64,000 nt of DNA, from NCBI RefSeq assembly GCF_900105735.1, contig NZ_LT629793.1, positions 1,426,001 to 1,490,000 on the forward strand, written 5' to 3'. Shown here piece after piece: positions 60,612 to 64,000 of this stretch. Source of the stretch: Pseudomonas yamanorum (GTDB lineage: Bacteria; Pseudomonadota; Gammaproteobacteria; Pseudomonadales; Pseudomonadaceae). Under the pieces are notes generated by a model. The model was given only the letters and a program-made list of their open reading frames with translations, made no database searches and was not told where the DNA came from. A program made the position numbers and the translations under genes. Within the stretch, counting starts at the first letter, position 1. Every line of letters starts with the position of its first letter.

Positions 60612-61579
60612 TCAAAGCAAAGGTTCTTCAAGCACGCAACTGTACCGATGCGTTTGCACAACGTGAGTCGGCGGCAATACCTCGGCACACACGGCTCGTG
60701 CATGTCGGCAACGCGGGTGAAAGGCGCAACCATTGGGCAGCTTCAGCGGGCTCGGCGGCTCGCCCGGCAACGGTTCGCTGGGCAACGGGCGGTACGGATC
60801 AATCTCCGGGATAGCCTGGATCAACGCTGCGGTGTAGGGATGGCGCGGCGTAGTGAATACCGCCTCCACCGGACCTTCCTCGACGATTTTCCCCAGGTAC
60901 ATCACCGCCACCCGGTCGCACAGGCGGCGGACGATGGCCAGGTCGTGGGCGATAAACAGGATCGCCAGGTTCATGCGCTGTTGCAGTTCCAGCAGCAGGT
61001 TGATGATCTGGCCCTGGATCGACACATCCAGGGCAGCCACGCATTCGTCGGCGATGATCAGCCGAGGCTCCACCGCCAGCGCCCGGGCGATGCCGACGCG
61101 CTGGCACTGGCCGCCGCTGAGAGAGCCAGGCTTGCGGGTGGCGAGTTCGGGGCGCAGGCCTACGAGGTCGAGTAATTCGTCGACCCGGCGTGGAATGTTT
61201 TCTGACGCCACCTTGCGCTGCACCCGCAGGACTTCGGCGATGGTTTCGCCGACCGTCAGACGCGGGTTCAGGGCCGCATAGGGATCCTGGAAGATCATCG
61301 CCGTCTCGTGCCGCAAACGCGCGATGTCGACAGGCCCGGCGTGGGCCATGTCGATGCCGTCGAACACCACCTGCCCGGCGCTGATCGGGTTGAGGTGCAG
61401 GATCGCCCGCCCCAGTGTGCTTTTCCCGCTGCCGGACTCACCCACCAACCCAAGGGTTTCGCCGGCCGCCAGGGTCAACGACACGCCGTTGACCGCCCTC
61501 ACCCACTGTTTATTCAGGCCAAACAGGCCACTGCCAGCGGCGGCAAAACGCACTTCAAGGTCATTCACCTGTAACAACG

Positions 61580-61583
<4 letters not shown>
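60612..61583 (-). CDS. ABC transporter ATP-binding protein, DppF/OppF type
   Basis: A 323-residue ATPase. Walker A GLVGESGSGKSTLGRAI, Q-loop MIFQDPYAALNPRLTV, signature LSGGQCQRVGIARALA, Walker B LIIADECVAALDVS and switch His in FIAHDLAIV. Cys in the signature loop replaces the common Arg/Gln. The C-terminal oligopeptide ABC tail has CAFHPRCRHARAVC. It starts at 61583 with GGGAG upstream and overlaps the previous gene by ATGA. Confidence 0.93.
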
Positions 61584-62532
<949 letters not shown>

Positions 62533-62536
<4 letters not shown>

Positions 62537-63390
62537 GAGCGATCCCCCAGCACTTGCGCCACGCCATCGGCCAACAGGCTGAAACCCATGGCCAATGTCA
62601 CGATGGCCAGTCCCGGGAAGGTGCAAATCCACCAGGCGGTGGTGATAAACGCCTGGCCTTCGGCAACCATGGTGCCCCACTCGGCGGTCGGCGGCTGTAC
62701 GCCCAGGCCGAGGTAGCTGACGGCTGCACCGTTGAGCAGTACCAGCACCGCGTCAGACATCGAGAACACAATCGAGCCGAACATCGCGTTAGGCAACAAA
62801 TGTCGAAACAGAATGCGCCCATGGCCAAAGCCCAGGCTTTTGGCGGCCAGGGCGAAGTCGCTTTCCTTGAGCACCAGGATCTGTGAGCGGATCAGCCGCG
62901 CGTAGGACACCCAGCCCACCAGCGCCATGGCGATATAGAAGCTTTTCAAGCCCGGGCCGAGAATGGCCATGATCGCCAGCATCAGCACCAGGAACGGAAA
63001 GGCGAGGATGACGTCGATCACCCGCATGCAGAAGCTGTCGAAACGCCCGCCGATATAACCGGACACCGCACCCACAAAGGTGCCGATCAGGAAAGGAAAG
63101 ATCACCCCGACCACCGCCAGTTGCAGGTCGATGCGCGCGCCCCAGATCACCCTCGAAAGAATGTCTCGACCGTAGTTGTCCGTGCCAAATGGATGGGCGA
63201 GGCTGGGGCCCAGCAAACTGATGTCGGTGTTTTGCGCAATCGGATCGAACGGTGCGATCCACGGGGCGAACACGGCCAGCGCCAACCATGTCACGAGGAT
63301 CAACAGACCCCAGGCCGCCGTCAGCCGGCCATTGCGGAAACCAAAGCGCAGGCGCAAGCGCCACGGGGCAATCAAGGGGCGACTGCTCAT
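62533..63390 (-). CDS. ABC transporter permease, DppC/OppC type
   Basis: A 285-residue permease with about six membrane helices. HPFGTDNYGRDILSRVIWG and the later EAA-like loop AAKSLGFGHGRILFRHLLPN identify the DppC group. It forms the channel with the DppB-type subunit. The ATG at 63390 overlaps the previous stop (ATGA); the frame upstream of it is non-coding in this frame. Confidence 0.93.
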
Positions 63391-64000
63391 TGCATCTTCA
63401 CTCGCGGGTCCAGCGCGACCGTCACCACATCGGCAACAAAGTTGACCAGCACGGTGGCAAAGGCCAGCACCATCGCCACGCCCTGCACCACCATGTAGTC
63501 GCGGGTGAAAATCCCGCGCACCAGCAACTGGCCGATGCCGGGAATCGCGAACAGGCTTTCGATCACCACCGTGCCGCTGATCAGCCAGCCAATGTTCACC
63601 GCCAGCAGGTTGACCGCCGGCACCAGGGAGTTGGGCAGCACATGGCGACGAAACACCGCCGCCTCCGACAAGCCGCGGGCCCGGGCGGCGGTGACGTGAT
63701 CGGCCTGCAATTCCATCAACATGCTCGCCCGCAGGTTGCGCACCAGCACCGCCGACAGGGCCAGGGCGATGGTCAGGCACGGCAGAACCATGTGGTGCGC
63801 CTTGTCCAGCCAAGTGCGCCCATACCCGGAGACCGGGAACAGGCCCCATTGCACGCTGAGCAACAGAATCAGCATCAGGCCCAGCCAGAACGCCGGCATG
63901 CCCAGGCCGACCGTGGTGAACAACCGGATCAGGTTGTCCGCCCATCCGCCTTTATTACGTGCAGCCACGGTGGCCATCGGCACGGCGATCAACAGCGCCA
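63387..64000 (-). CDS. ABC transporter permease, DppB/OppB type, 5' end outside window
   Basis: The C-terminal 203 or so residues of a permease. The frame is open through base 64000. Helices and the loop AARARGLSEAAVFRRHVLPN (EAA region) and GTVVIESLFAIPGIGQLLV are typical of DppB. It precedes the DppC-type gene with ATGA overlap. Start codon and N-terminus lie outside the window. Confidence 0.93.
   Translation of the reverse strand, partial: ALLIAVPMATVAARNKGGWADNLIRLFTTVGLGMPAFWLGLMLILLLSVQWGLFPVSGYGRTWLDKAHHMVLPCLTIALALSAVLVRNLRASMLMELQADHVTAARARGLSEAAVFRRHVLPNSLVPAVNLLAVNIGWLISGTVVIESLFAIPGIGQLLVRGIFTRDYMVVQGVAMVLAFATVLVNFVADVVTVALDPRVKMQ

Overview
The window reads as chromosome of a Pseudomonas of the fluorescens group. 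Three things support this. The housekeeping order gyrA-serC-pheA-hisC-tyrA/aroA-cmk-rpsA-ihfB-lapA-wzz is the one known from Pseudomonas and leads into the O-antigen locus. mtnA, an MTA deaminase gene, ubiG, mupP and yciK follow on the other side of gyrA, also as in P. aeruginosa. Four REPIN-type repeats of the kinds common in P. fluorescens genomes lie between genes.

Region 1 (1-16.6 kb): the end of tatD, a chemoreceptor gene, small membrane and lipoprotein genes, a thioesterase, a CHAD protein and a patatin phospholipase. Next comes the complete kdpFABC-kdpDE potassium uptake and sensing cluster. It is divergent from an ethanolamine-type permease gene (eat), and a strikingly symmetrical set of CGTAAA/TTTACG repeats lies between the two. 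A DUF2897 gene and a TetR regulator follow.

Region 2 (16.6-42 kb): a visibly more AT-rich surface-polysaccharide island between a comEA-like gene and ihfB. Almost all of it lies on the minus strand. From 41.6 down to 24.9 kb it encodes Wzz, a GNAT protein, two DegT-type PLP enzymes, Wzx, a UDP-GlcNAc 4,6-dehydratase/5-epimerase-like enzyme, two GT2 glycosyltransferases, Wzy, an epimerase, a GT4, a WbpV/WbpK-type reductase, WbpL and WbpM. This is a Wzx/Wzy-dependent O-antigen pathway that probably starts on a D-FucNAc or D-QuiNAc residue. One of the DegT enzymes has Arg where the PLP-binding Lys should be.

Beyond wbpM, after a 0.9 kb stretch without a convincing gene, lies a separate six-gene unit (24.0-18.9 kb). 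It encodes a membrane GT2, an FAD oxidoreductase, a short SDR with YxxxR, a TIM-barrel isomerase, a small EamA/SMR transporter and a second GT2. It faces a polytopic GT-C-like protein gene. The combination suggests making, possibly editing on the lipid carrier, flipping and transferring an extra sugar onto a surface glycan. I consider this the best candidate for an undescribed system.

Region 3 (42-64 kb): core genes ihfB, rpsA, cmk, tyrA-aroA fusion, hisC, pheA, serC and gyrA, many with overlapping starts and stops. They are followed by methylthioadenosine salvage (mtnA, MTA deaminase), ubiG, mupP, yciK and a dipeptide/oligopeptide-type ABC transporter operon that runs off the right edge.
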